Source: Penelope pileata (Eukaryota; Chordata; Aves; Galliformes; Cracidae). From it: a DNA stretch of 64,000 bases. The stretch lies in the NCBI GenBank assembly GCA_013396635.1, contig WBMW01005646.1, positions 62,001 through 126,000 of the forward strand, given 5' to 3'. The stretch's first letter is position 1. Every line of letters starts with the position of its first letter. The notes below the pieces were generated by a model. It saw only the letters and a list, made by a program, of their open reading frames with translations, did not search any database and was not told where the DNA came from. Below, piece after piece: positions 1 through 12,600 of this stretch. The translations under genes and the position numbers were made by a program.

Positions 1-3000
1 CATTAATAGTCATTTTCCAGAACTAGTAATTTGATGTATTTGTTTATTCTTTCACAGTAGTGGCTGCTCTTTGGTCATACTGTCAGGAATAAGAGAATTT
101 AATGGTACTAACTGTTATTTGCTTTATTTGTAGTATGCTTGCCTTGGACAATTTTACAAACAGAAAGTGATCCATTCTCTAAGACGCAACACTTCTGAAG
201 AATTAGCACTAACTAACCTACATTTATCCTCTTTCGCCCTGTGAGGAAAAGACATCTAATCTAGAGCTACAGGGCAAGCCTGTGCTGGGTTTGTGACTGT
301 GTGGTATGGAGTTGAGCCCAGGCAGACTGCATGTCCACCTGTCTGTACCCGCATGTTGGTTGTGCTTGTCACTGTGGGCTTTTCTCAAACATACTTCTGG
401 TGGCAATTCTAGCTGCCCTGCTACATCCACACCTGGTAACCCAGGACAGCACAGTGTAGATCTGCAAGAGAGCTATTTCTCCGTGCCTTCCCTAGATTCA
501 TGAAGAGTCCCCTCCACACAGACTTATGTAAGCTGCAGTGCATCAAGCCTCACCTCTGATTCTGCACATCCCCTGCACACAAGGCTGGGCCTGCAGGCAG
601 CTTCTCCTGCCTGCACCTGCTCTGCTGCCCTGCAGAAAAAAACAGAAGAGTCTGAACAGAAGTTTATTTGCAGGATCGAGTGTACAGTGGGAGAGGTGAG
701 ATTGCCTGCCAGCCAGATCTCACACAGCTTTCTCACTGGCTTTCCTTCATCGTGTCATAGTTGAGGTGCTGTGACTGGAAGTAGCCACAGGCCTGCTCCT
801 CTTCATTGTACCAGATGTCTTGCTTACACGCCTAAGGCTGCTGCCACAGAGCTTAGACTGGCTGTATATGATAGCTCTGAGCTTGCATCACCACTGCAAA
901 CTGGCAAGACTGCGTTGTCTTTCAGATGTGAGACTCCAGCTGTCGCTGCTCTCCTCCAGGTGCAGGTTGCCAGCCAGCTTCGGGCATCCCACTCCATTTC
1001 AGCAGCTTGGAGCTCGTCACAGGCTGGAAGCTGATAGTATGGCTCCTGTGTGTCCACTGGCCAGCATTTTGCAAGTTGGCTGACCAGTGCAAGGTCTGGT
1101 CCTGGGAATGTTGTCCTGGTAATTCCAAGGGTTTTTGTGTAGATAGTCGTTTCTCAGCTGCTGGCAAGTCCTGTTCCCTGAGTCACATTGTGAGCAGCAA
1201 CACCGCATAAGAATGTACTCGTGAAAGCTCACATTCAGTCTTTCAAGTTTTTTCACGCTCCCATTAGAAGAGTTTTCCAGAATATCATTTCTCTGTCACA
1301 TAGAAATGTTCTAATTACCCATCTCTCTTCAGCATTGGCTGCTTCACCGATGTTACCATAACTTCATGGTTCTTCTTCCTCGCTTTGTCCCTCTGTACCC
1401 CTTGTTCACGTTATTCTGTTGATGGAGTCTTACTTTTTTTCTGCCTTTGTTTTGTTTAGCTGAGCAAGCCAAGCTCAGTTTTCTGTCCTGGAGCAGTTTC
1501 CAGGTCAGCTCAGTTGTCTGGCTTTTTCTTTTGAATGAATGAGTGAATGTTTCCAGCTTTTCTAAGGACACAAGTTTGAGTGAGGCCTTTGCCCACTGAC
1601 TTACAGAAACTGCAGACCTTCTCCATGCTGAAGTTCAGGATACCTCAACCAGTGTGTTTTGCAGAGTTTCCCAAGGAACTGTTCATGAGAACTTTGTCTT
1701 TTGAAATCATAGATCTGAAGGAAAATTAGGCATGCTGTTATTCTTCCCACTTACCCTGAGCTGAATCAATTTGTGGTCCCTCGTTCCAAAGTCGTCCTCA
1801 TTACCTAAGAAAAAAGAGCAGAAAAGAATCTATTCTTGTTCATTCAGCAATGCGGATAAAGAAAGTTGTCAGCTGTCACCTCCAGGAATAACTGGCCTTT
1901 CCGTTGCTAATAGCATTTGTTCTCCACTCCATACTGCAAAGTTAGTCCTGTGTTGACATAATTCCCATTTCTTTAATGATGCAGAGCTCTATCCACATCT
2001 AGATCTGGTGCAAGAAGTCAAGAGCAGACACAGTGTCATTCTCTTAGAATGCTTCTTTACCCTCTTTCCACAGCATGATTTTAATCTAAACGTTTTCCAT
2101 TTTCTTCTCTTTATTTCAGAAGTCTGCCATTTCATTGTTGCATGACGCTCTCCTACCACATAAAAACTGCATTTCTTTTCCATGAGAAGCACAGAGCTTT
2201 TGACACCTGTTTCAATAGTAATTGCTATTCCACCCTGTTTGTGAGTTTTTCTGTAATAACACCGGTACCTTGAGTTCCTCTTTTATTATGTCAATCTGCC
2301 TGCTTTATTAGCACACAGCTACTTTAGCTGTTGGGTTTTTGTTCACCTTATTTGCTGTTGTTTTGGGTGCATTTGGCTCTCTCGTTACTGTAATGTTCAG
2401 TCCTTCCACTGTGTCATATACCTGACCCCTTTCCTCATCATTAGTAGCCTTTTTTTCTTTGAAATTGCTGAAATACCTTTCTCATTGTTTTCATGTTTGG
2501 CATTTTTCTCTTTGCTCACTGGATCCTGAGTCCCATGTGGAATGTTTATCTGCCTCTCCCAACCTTCTCCTGCTTTGTTCATGCTGTGGATTGTGTCGTC
2601 ACGATTCCAGTAGGTGGGATGCTTGGGTGAAGCCCTCCTGAAGATGTCCCTTACGGTGCAGTGCCCTACAGCCGCCTTTTCCTGCTGTTGGCTGAAAGAA
2701 GGGGGGAATGCAAGCATTTCCCAAGGCTCACTCTGGCTGTGCCAGGAGTGACAGTTCTTTTCCATCCAGCATTCCCTGTGCTTGCTGGGCTGAAAGGCAT
2801 ATGCAGTACTCAAGGTCTGTGGCTGGTTTGTGATGGACACAATTGTGTTTTGAAATACCATGAGAGAGAAATGGGTATTTAAAAAAAAACACTTGTCTGG
2901 CACAACAAGGTATGGTTTATTTGGTCTTAAACAGTCTGAGTTTTATAGAGGGCTTCTTCCTGCCATCTGTCCTCCGGCTTTGCTGGAAGGAAAAACCATT

Positions 3001-6000
3001 GTTAGCAGCAGGGCCGTTATGAAAGCTTGAGCATTGATGACCCTGATGTCCCAGTTAGAGATAACATGTATCTGTATGACTGGGGACAAGGAGGGGGGGT
3101 GTGTGTGTATCCTTTGAAAAAAAATGCGTGTGCAACCTGCAAGGCTGCAAGGAGTTAAAGCCCTCCTAATCCCCTATTCCACTGTAGAAGCTGAGGCTGC
3201 AGCAGTCAGTTAAGAAGATGGTTGAAATTCCTGATCACGAATTAGGTAAGTACATGATAGAACAGCAAATTGTTTCTCTTCTCTGCTGTGCTAGGCTCAT
3301 GGCTAGTGCTTTGTCCATCTGATGCTTTCTGTTCAGTACCACAAGCTGCACAGGCTGGGTGGAGTCAAATAGGACTTTGTTGTTGCTTTTGCAATGGATA
3401 AATTTTATTTTCACGTCCTTCATCGTAGAAAAAGAAACTTGCAGTAATGCACACCAAAAGGAAAAGTTCTTTTCAAATTGAAGAAGCAAAAACAAAGCAA
3501 GCATCTCCCCTATTTTTAAGCAGGGGATGTATTGTAATGCGCCATTTTTATATAGATGTGTATCTCGTACCTCTTCAGTCATCTGTCTCTTAAAAGGTTT
3601 TTATCTTGCACTGTTAAAATATGTATCCGTGTTCTTAGTCTTTCTTTTAACAGTTAATTGATCTTTACTGCTGAGATGAAAAGTTATGATGGCATGTTTT
3701 GGTTTCATACAGCTTTCCAGCGATAGATGAACCCTTTTGGGAATTCGGGCATGTGTAAGACCTTAACTCTTTCTCCTACCCTTCTTTTTATTAAAGCTAA
3801 TATTTCAAAGAAGAATATATGTCATAACTGTTTGTTTACACAGTTTTTCAGCTGATAAACTGGTATTGTTAGGAAGTGGAAATTGCATGTGTACATCTGT
3901 GATGATAAAAAATTAACAAAATAGAGGAGCAGAAAGAAGGGTTTTGTTTAAAAGCTCTGTATCATTTAAGTTTTGACTTAATCTGTCTTCTCAGATTACT
4001 TTGTGCAGTAGCTTGCTTGGCAGTACCAGAAATGAACTTAAAAAACAGGAAAAATTAATGATTCATTTAGACCCGTTCCTTTCTTCTTCTGTGTCTCATA
4101 CTAGATCCTTTCAAAGGAGTGGGAGAACCACTGTGCCTGCCAGACCAGTTTTGTATTACTAGTGAAATAACTTCCTCCTGGGCTCTATAGTAAGCTTTCA
4201 AAATTCCTATTCTTGGTCTTTTTGTGCACTGTTGTATGAATATAATTTGTATTTCTTCCCAAGATCTTGGTTCTGAATCCTGTTGGTTTACAACACACTA
4301 CCACAAGTACTCTGCTTGTTTTAATAGCTTTACTCAACTTTATTTAAATATTTCAGAAGTGGACTCAGTGGCATCCTACACCGAGGAGTTTTACAGACTT
4401 ACAGTATTTACAGGTCTCTTCAGGTATTTTCCTTCTATCTTGCACATTGTAATTTTATTTTACTTTGTTCTTGTTAGTTATATTATTAGGCAAAAGAAAG
4501 AGAAAGAAAAAGAAAAAATAAACATAAAAAAGCCTTCACCCTGTTATTCTCCACGTCTTTGACCTAACCTTTCAGATACCAAGGTTAACCATCGTGATCT
4601 GGGAAGGGAATGGGCACATCTATTAACAGACAAGTTAAATAGAGACAGGCTGCTATTTGCTCTGTTGCAGTTTAATAAGCCTAAAGGTAAAAGGTGGGAG
4701 ACAGCATTGCTTTTGCAATGTTTTCCTGCTGGAAATCAGGCCATAAAATCAGACCATAAAAAAAGGACATTGGGCTGTGCTAGGAGTCGAGGCAGGAAAT
4801 AGACTGATCCTGTAGAAAAGGAATGAACTGGAGCTTTATCTTCTGAATAGAGTGGCAGTAAGTATTATGCATCCCAGCTAGAGTAGAGGATTTGAATGGA
4901 GAAAAGCATTGGAGGATGCTGATGCGGAAGATGTTGAAAGCTAGAACACTGAACAGTGGAGTGAAATTCTTTACAAAAATAGTTCTATTTTAGGTGTAGT
5001 CACTTTAAATTAAAAGAAGATCTTATAAATTCCTTCCTGATGAGATAACATGGCAATGGCTGGGGTGTACAGATGGTGCAGTTTGTTTACTAATGGTGTT
5101 TTTTACGTCATTTGGCAGTAACATTTTAGTAGCACCTAAATATGCATCTTAAGTGCCTCTCAGTAGGCTTCTGTGCTTGAAAATGCAGGCCATGGTTGCT
5201 TTGAATTGCCTAAACTGCTATTTTCTTTAAAACCATATAATATAGCTGTAAAAGTAAAAACTCTCTAGCAAAACCATGAGAGACTGTGTTACTCTAATTT
5301 TTCTTATGGCTCAGTTGGAAGGGGCTGGATTTGAAGGATTCCATGAAATCAGAAAAAAGTTTGAAATAATACCAAATTAATGGAAATAATAATTATAAAA
5401 CACTTCCTCTCTCTCTGAAATGAACTCAAATCAGAGGTCACAAACATAATAAAGGGATAGCTGTCACATCCAACTTTTTTAGATACCTTATTTGTTTTTA
5501 ATTTTTGTCAATTCTAGAGTAAACAAGACTGTTTATTGTCACCCAAGGGTTGTCCTCTATGTTGCTGAATGTATATAACCTCAAGCCAAAATATTTTGTG
5601 CCTACTGTTTCGCCACTTTACATCTCGATGCAGAACAGATTCTAATCTCTGTAAGTAATATGTAGAGTGAAATTTGGCTCAAAACACATCTTGACAATAT
5701 GCACTCAGTCATAATTCCACAAAGTGATACATTTTAGGTTAGTTCCTCAGTAAAAGAACTGCATGCTGTTTACAGGTTTGGTGTTCTCTTTTCAACACTT
5801 TGTTGAATAGAGCCTTGAATCTATAATGCAGCAGACAGACTTGCTATGAGGTTTGTGACTTACCCTTTTTTGATGTTGTCGTCATCAAAGGAAGTTTTGT
5901 CTTTGAAAGCAATGCTAGCAAAAATAATACTAGCCTTCCACTGCTAGTGGAGGTACTACAGCAGTATTGGAGTTCCTGCACCACGTTGGCTTTGAACTGC

Positions 6001-7439
6001 CTTGGGATACACGCTTTCATACTTCCTGAGTTCGTGCAAGTGCTTAAAGTTTCTTCCAGGTCCTTTCTGAGGACTCACTTGGTGGACAGGGAACCAAGCA
6101 CTTAAACTTCAGGCTGTAGTGTGAAACACTGAGTAAATAGACAGCAGTTGTCTGTTGGGGAGAATGTGGCTGCTGGCAATTTTTGTCACTCTTTGTGTTG
6201 CTATCTGATGTTGCAAGCTTAAGACTTTGACTCTTCCTTCTTCATACAACATCCCCAATCTTTCCTCTTCTTTGTTCCTTACTTTCCTTTTTCATCGAGA
6301 AAGTTGGGCCTCTTCTATTTTCTGCTAGTAAAAAATGAAAATGCAGTTTGTGTACTGAGTCGACTCTCCACTTATTTTAATCAGCAAAAAGAAACTTAAG
6401 TGCATCCATTAAAATATTTATTTAATTTTCTAAGCTCCAAAACTTCGAACGTAGTTATTTTTAACCTGGTTTCCTAGGGAAAGATGTTCCTGCAATCATT
6501 TCTCACTAACCACCCACTGTTAATAACTTCAAAAGCTTTAGTGATGATCACAAACACTTCAGGTAGGGTAGGGATGTCGGCTTTGAAATCCACAAGCCTC
6601 AGCAGTGTGGACAGGTGGGTAGAAGGGAGAGGCTCTTGTCACCGTGCCGGTCAGGCTGCCACACGAGGCCAGGCCTTGCTACGAGAAGCAGGAGGATCCT
6701 CATGGAAGAGACTTTACGAAGACCCCGTCTGTGGGGAAGAGGCCATCAGCATGGGATTGCTGGCGGGTATCAAGAGCTTGAGAAGGAGGAGGCAGCAGTC
6801 TGAGGAAAGGCCTTCACCTGCCTTCCACGCTGCTCCTCCTGATTGTGTTGTTGCTCTTCTTCTTGACGTCCTTCTCAGAACTGCAGCTCCAGATATAAGA
6901 TATAAGCACAACCACAGGGTAAGAATGAGTTGGCCTTTTGGTGTGCCCTCAGACATTAGTTCTGCACCTCTTTGTACGGTCTGTGGCTATGGAGTGCTGT
7001 GGCTGGCCTCAGCCTCTGTCTTCAACCACAGTCTTTGTCTTTGGCGTTGTCTCTTGTCTTCAACCTCAACTACCGCACAGGTTTCTTCCTTGAGCAAGCC
7101 TGACATGCTCATTCTCCAATCCAGCTGAGGCCTCCTGCACAGCCAGTCCCCCCTTTCTCTTCTCTGACTCTAGAAGGGCAACCCAAAGCATGTTGTCTTG
7201 CATCTTGCCAACACCACCACAGGCACGTGTCCCCAAGCCCTCTTCCTTCTGAGAAGCTTGATCGAATAGCTGTCTGGTTTCCTCAAGAGCACAGCGATAC
7301 AAACAGAGCTTGGCACCATAGTAGGTGTGGGTGTGCTTGAATCATGGTGGTGCTTTGGAGAACAGCTGCTGTGGATGCAATGGTGTGTTGTAAACAGCTT
7401 GTATTAGTGTCATGAAGTCACTCCAAAAACATGGTTAGT

Positions 7440-7502
7440 GGTCCGCAGGCTAAGAATACACCTTTCAAGATAAACTGGTTGCATCATTCTGTGATTCTGT
7501 GA
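7440..7502 (+). mobile_element. CR1 retroposon 3' end
   Basis: The stretch ends with the CR1 hallmark: two ATTCTGTG octamers in tandem after a segment resembling the conserved terminus (TTTCAAG...AACTGGTTGCATC). The element is 5'-truncated, as CR1 copies usually are, and its 5' limit is unclear. It supports a bird or reptile origin. Confidence 0.6.
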
Positions 7503-8599
7503 TCACACAACGCCGAGCTTGTTACACAAACAAAACCCAAAGGCAGTAGAAAGTATGTTTTTCTGCTTGTGTCCTTTTATTCTTTCAACAGCAAAATTAA
7601 TATTATGCTACAGTGTTACCCAGTAGTGGGACTTTATTTAAAGCAAAACAAGAAAATGCAATTCTGGAACAGTCTGCAGGCAAATGCTGACGTTGGCTAT
7701 ACAAATTATGATACAGTAAATTCAACTTCTAACTTTTTCTTTTGATTTTATGGTATGGGAGAGATGAAAGAATTCTGGCTTGGTTTGACTTTACTTTCTT
7801 GGGCTTCTTTGCTTTTCCTTTATTTTTTTCCCCTTTTCTTTTTAATTTAGGTAGTTTATCCCTCTGCAGTTTGACTGAAGGGAAACTCTTTTGCTGTGTG
7901 GTCTGTGTGGTGTCCAGACCCAGTGCTGCAAAATGGCACGTTTGGGAGTTAAACTGTTCGGGAGTGGCACTTTCAGCATAGATGCTTGCAGCGGGAGTAC
8001 TGCTTTTGATGTATCTTCTGAGTTGAAAATGAACATAAGTTGGTAAAGCTGCTTTTCTGAGAAGTCTGCTGGTGGCTTTTGGAAAAGAATATGCTCATCT
8101 GCCCAGGACACAGACAGGCATCTGCTTTTCAGTATGTGGGCACCTTTTATATTAATTTATTTTACTGCTACTCTGGCTTTAGTTTTCCAGTCACTACATT
8201 GTTGATGTTTACTGTTTTAGCAATTAAATAATAGAGCAGTCATATTGGGATTGTGTTTCCAGCTGCGTTTTTGCAGAAAAATAGTACATACTTAGCCTAG
8301 TAAAAAATCCTCTTATATTCCTGATGGTTAAAATCTTCTCTACGTTGTTTGTACTGTTAATAACTCGCAGGGCATTACTCTGCATCGCGTTACTCTCCTT
8401 TAAATAGATTTGAAATATATAGATAGACAAAATATGAATTTTCTAACAGTGAAAACTAATGTTCTGACATAATAGCCAAAATAAAGTGCCATGAAGCTAT
8501 TAGCAGCAAATTGAATCTTTTTTCTATGTAATTTAGTATAAACACTGACAAGCTGGGAAAAAAATAAAAACAACAAACCCATACTCATTAGTCATTCAG

Positions 8600-8870
8600 T
8601 TTAGCAGCACGGAGGCAGCAGTCGGCAAGGGTGTGCGTTTTTCTGTCCGCTTCAATTGCACACTTCATTTGTTCGGACGTGGCACAGGCGGCTTTCTCTG
8701 TCACATGGCATCAGGGCACGATTAGCGAGTTGCGCCCCGGGGCAGCTGGGACGCTTGGCTGGGGCAGATGTTCTTTTCAGCTTATTCAGTGGCCGTTCTT
8801 GGGTTGTTTACTGTTGTCATAGCTACCCGCATTTCCATAGCAGCCGTGCTGCTGAGTGTGGAGCAAGTGA
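8600..8870. promoter_or_regulatory. CpG-richer intronic patch with RFX-like site
   Basis: This patch has more CpG and GC than its surroundings and contains GTTGTCATAGCTAC (8813-8826), close to the RFX X-box consensus GTTGYCATRGYAAC. A second CCATAGCAGCC word lies 10 bases on. It lies about 700 bases upstream of the 66-nt FOXN3 exon. A regulatory role is inference. Confidence 0.22.
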
Positions 8871-9566
8871 ATATAGTTATAAAAGGATCATATTTTCTTC
8901 TGTCTCTGTAACTTACCATCTGTCAACTGACTGTTGGTGACGGATTCACAAACCAATTTAAGAATAACAGCAGCCAGCTGATGATTTTTGCTTATATTAA
9001 AGTGACAATGAAAGAGGATGCAAGTAAGTTGATGCTTCAGTGAAATGCTAGCTTCGCTTTTCCCTAAATTGTAGTAGTTTTGCTCCCAATATTTTCTCAA
9101 ACATCACTGAAATCCTGTCTTACAAATCAAGAAGACTAAGGATCATCTTCTGTACTTGCTCAGGTGTAGGTGTTTCCTTACGCTTTCCCACCGTACTGTT
9201 CACTCATCCCAACGTGTTGATTCCAAATTGTGATGTTGCACCTGCTTTCAGAGATCCTTTGTAACGAAACCTAAATCCTCTTCACAAAATTAAATAGCGA
9301 ATCCCTGAGGCTAACAGAGGCTAACATGCGCTGTCATGCACCCACGTGGATGGTTTGGTGACGTTCCTCGCTGGGCTCTGCTTCCTAGCAGTATGGAGAT
9401 TACATGCAAGTTTGGGGGTGAATACATTGTGGGATCAAAGAGCCGTCTGAATAATGAGCTCTTACGCCGTTTCACTGCAGAGATTCGATTGAACCTATAG
9501 TTTAGCAACGGGGGCAAAAAGATTAGCCCAGTTGTAAATAATGTATTTATTGGTTGATTTTTCCAG

Positions 9567-9632
9567 ATCCTGACATTGATGCTGCCACTGCCATGATGCT
9601 TTTGAATACTCCCCCTGAGATACAAGCAGGTT
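9567..9632 (+). CDS. FOXN3: FOXN3 cassette coding exon (22 residues)
   Basis: This 66-nt exon of the forkhead transcriptional repressor FOXN3 encodes a peptide that starts DPDIDAATAMM, continues LLNTPPEIQ and ends AG. I recognise it from vertebrate FOXN3, where the 490- and 468-residue human isoforms differ by exactly this 22-residue segment. The acceptor is TTTTTCCAG just before 9567 and the donor is GTGAGT at 9633-9638. The exon begins with two bases of a split aspartate codon and ends with one T. That T joins the TT at 20432-20433 to give phenylalanine, matching AGFPPGV in the family. Phase is 1 at both ends, so skipping keeps the frame. A competing GT at 9630 would give a 63-nt exon, but it has a weak donor context and loses the phase match. 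The segment lies between the forkhead domain and the C-terminal tail. No function for it is evident from the sequence. Confidence 0.93.
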
Positions 9633-12600
9633 GTGAGTAGATATTTCTATAGAATATAGCAACATAGACATGTAAAGTTAATATTCTCTTTTGTAAGTAT
9701 ACAGCGTACCAGGTAAAAAGAAGGGTTTAATGAAGAAATATAACTTCTCTTGTAGACGCTTCCACTTCCTTGACCCTTACATGAGTATAATTTTGTGGTT
9801 CATGTTACATTCATTGTTACATGAATAATAGTAATCCATAATCTCTAATGTAAAAGAGGGGTTATTGTTATTCATGACACACATAATTGAGTAATGTACT
9901 ATTATCCGTACTGATGGAAAGACCCAGGGCAATGGCCAGGATAAAGGCAGAGAGAGAAAGAGAGCAATAGAGCAAAGGGTACACGGCATATGGTTTTGTT
10001 TTCATTTTGTTTTGATTTGACTCCCATCATGTGGGTTACCACAGCCATCTGGATACTTTCCCTTCACTTGGGCATCGTTTCAGCTCCTTCCTTGCACACA
10101 TCCTGCCTGTTTCGCCTTTTTGCACTATCTGATTCGAGGCAGTGGACAGGCTCCAGGAAGTAAGGAAAGGTCTGATTTCTGCCAATACAGCCCTTTTTGT
10201 TCTGGGACTGAACCTGATGGTTTGGTGCTGTATACTAAGAGAGCCCTGAAGAGGCTCTGGCCCCTGTTGTACCAGGCTGTACACTTGGTGGAAGAATCAT
10301 CTTGTCCCAGAGAGCTTGTAAAGGAGGTATTAGAGGAATCCATGGAGAATACAGCTTCACAAAAGCAGGGAGTACAAGAGAACAAACATATCACTGGTCA
10401 GCAAGCACGGTAGTAATGCCAAGTGACAGCCAGCTCTAAAAAATCAAGTCACAAGTTAAAATAGAAGCCATTATAAAGCCTGTCTAGCCTCACTATTGTT
10501 CTAGCTCATGCAACCAAATCCAAATTCCAGGGGAAGCCTTGGTTCGCACTTTGATATTCTGCCTGGGGAAGAGTCAATTACCATCAAAGCATCTCCTGCG
10601 CAACCGAGGAAAGCTATTGTCAGCCTGCTTTGTGACCCTGCCAGAGAAATATCTGTTGAGAAGCTCCTGTGGAGAGAGAGCGTGATGTACCAAGAGCCTG
10701 TCTGTGCCAGAGAGGTTGGTCCTTGCCCTCCTCTCCCTCACAGCCTTCGGGAGCTGTGGGCAGTAAAAGGGCAGTCAATTCCAGCTTTGTGTGCATAGGA
10801 AAAAGGAAAGATTTTGTCAAGGAGAGGAGGTTATTGGTGGGGTTAATGGGAAAAATGAAACAAGAGATCTTTCAAGGATCAGAAATTTAAGTCAGAGTTG
10901 TGGGCGTAAAAAAGGGGAAAAGAGTTTGGCGTACAGAACAGGATAAAGGGGAGTAAAAGAGCATGTGAGAGGTGGAAGAAATACAGCAGTATGTGCACAG
11001 AAAAGGATGGGGAAAAAACACAGTAATCTGGACTTCTGTAGGAGCTGGAGAGTGCAGCCATGGAAGGGAGGAGATGCGCAGCATGTGCTGAGCACACACT
11101 GCAGATGTTTATCTCATGTGCGTGCTTCCCAGTACTGCAGGTGTTTGTGTGGAAGAGATCTAGAGACCTGGCCACTTTCACATCATAGAGATCTGAGCGT
11201 GTGGATTGGCAAATGGCTTAGTGCTATTTTAGTTTGTAGAGGTCGTTCTGAGGAAGGAAGTTCTAGCCTTTTGTGAGTCTGGCATGTCTCTCCTGCCTGT
11301 CACCTTCCCAGTGTCACAATGTCAAAAGTGAGAGGGAGATGAAAGCAGGAAGGTGGCTCCTTCACTCATGTTGTGGCCTCCTCCATGTCAGCAAGTATCG
11401 AGGCCTTCCTCTGTGGCTTTATGCTGGTTGTGAAGACGTGGGGGGTCTACTCAGAAGTTCAAGAATCCTTTCAAATGTTGGGTAGAATTGTCTGAAGTCA
11501 TTAGGAAAAGTTAGGAATGTTGATCATAACCCCAGAGGTCCTCTAAATTACAAAGGAGAAATATTTTTGTGTGAGTGATTCCATCCTTGAGGAGGTAACT
11601 CAGCCTGTCCTATGAATTGCAGTGAGGTCTAGCTTATCTACCATGTCAGGAAAACCTTAGGCAACTTAAATTAATTACTAGTGTGCATGAAGAAACAATT
11701 GCCTTTAAAATCTCATTTAAAAATTATTTTCAAATAAAAGGCAAGTGGGCTATAAAAATTTCATAGCAATCCTGAGCATTGTATGGAAGCTCACAGTTCA
11801 CTCTCTGCTGTTAGTGACTACAGTAGTCTGTAAATCAACTTGTAAATTGTCAGTGCAGTAAGCATGCCAATCCTTCTTGGTGCCTTGAAGATTTGGGGTT
11901 CTGTGTGTTGTATCAGACTGTGCTATCAACCATGTGCTCAAGCCATCAGGGCCAGAGAATACCCCATTTTGAAGACAAACTTGCCTGTAAGGGATTTGAA
12001 GGAGTTCAGGGGGACATCGTTCACAGTTTGGCCACGAGTGTTAAAAACTGACTGGAAACACCCTTTTGGTATGAGAGTCTGGCTGTGAGTGTGCTGCTTA
12101 CTTCAGCAGCAAAGATGGTCAGATGGAGGCAGAACCTGCATATTATCGCAGAGTGTAACGACTTGGCAATTCCAGAAGGTTAAAACTCCAGTCCATTCAG
12201 ATGTTTGTCCTGGAAACATGGAAGTATCTTTGTGAACTAGGGATATCTCCATGGCAGAGTCTGAACTCATGCCTGTGTGGATGATTGTACATCTTGGCTT
12301 TTTACCTTGAAGGCATCTTTTCGTATCAAAATCTGCCTTTCCAACAGGGTAAGAACCTGTGCTTCTCCAGGCAGCGTGGATGCTAAAAGTGTCGTTGGGA
12401 TAAAGTTAGCTACAGCCATCACTCAAAGTCTTATTAAAATTTATTCTTTTAATGTGGTCTGTCAGGAAGGAATCCCTTCTCAATGGCATTAGTAAATCCA
12501 GTGTATACAAGTCCTGCCTTGTAACAGGCTGATTAATTAGCTTTACGTTTTTAAGTGGCCATTTAAAATTCCATGCCAACATCTCAAGCACTGCTGACAG

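Larger units (their letters stand above)
1..9566 (+). other. FOXN3: FOXN3 intron (3' part), upstream of the cassette exon
   Basis: This stretch precedes the first recognisable FOXN3 exon and ends in a good acceptor (pyrimidine-rich, TTTTTCCAG, at 9566). I searched it for the forkhead-domain exons and for the exon ending in the residues before the cassette, and found neither, so they should lie upstream of the window. It contains a short G7-(TG)n tract at 3093-3108, an A/G-rich patch near 4493-4522, a CR1 3' end near 7440-7502, a CpG-richer patch at about 8600-8870 and an open frame of 214 codons at 6484-7128. The rest is ordinary intronic DNA in which I see no gene. Confidence 0.75.

Noticed and set aside
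1..9566. Search for the forkhead DNA-binding exons of FOXN3
   Set aside because: No matching sequence was found in the plus strand of this segment, so the exons are placed outside the window, not forced onto weak matches.
9311..9625. Minus-strand open frame overlapping the 66-nt exon
   Set aside because: It overlaps a well-supported sense exon, has no homology and crosses the splice boundary.
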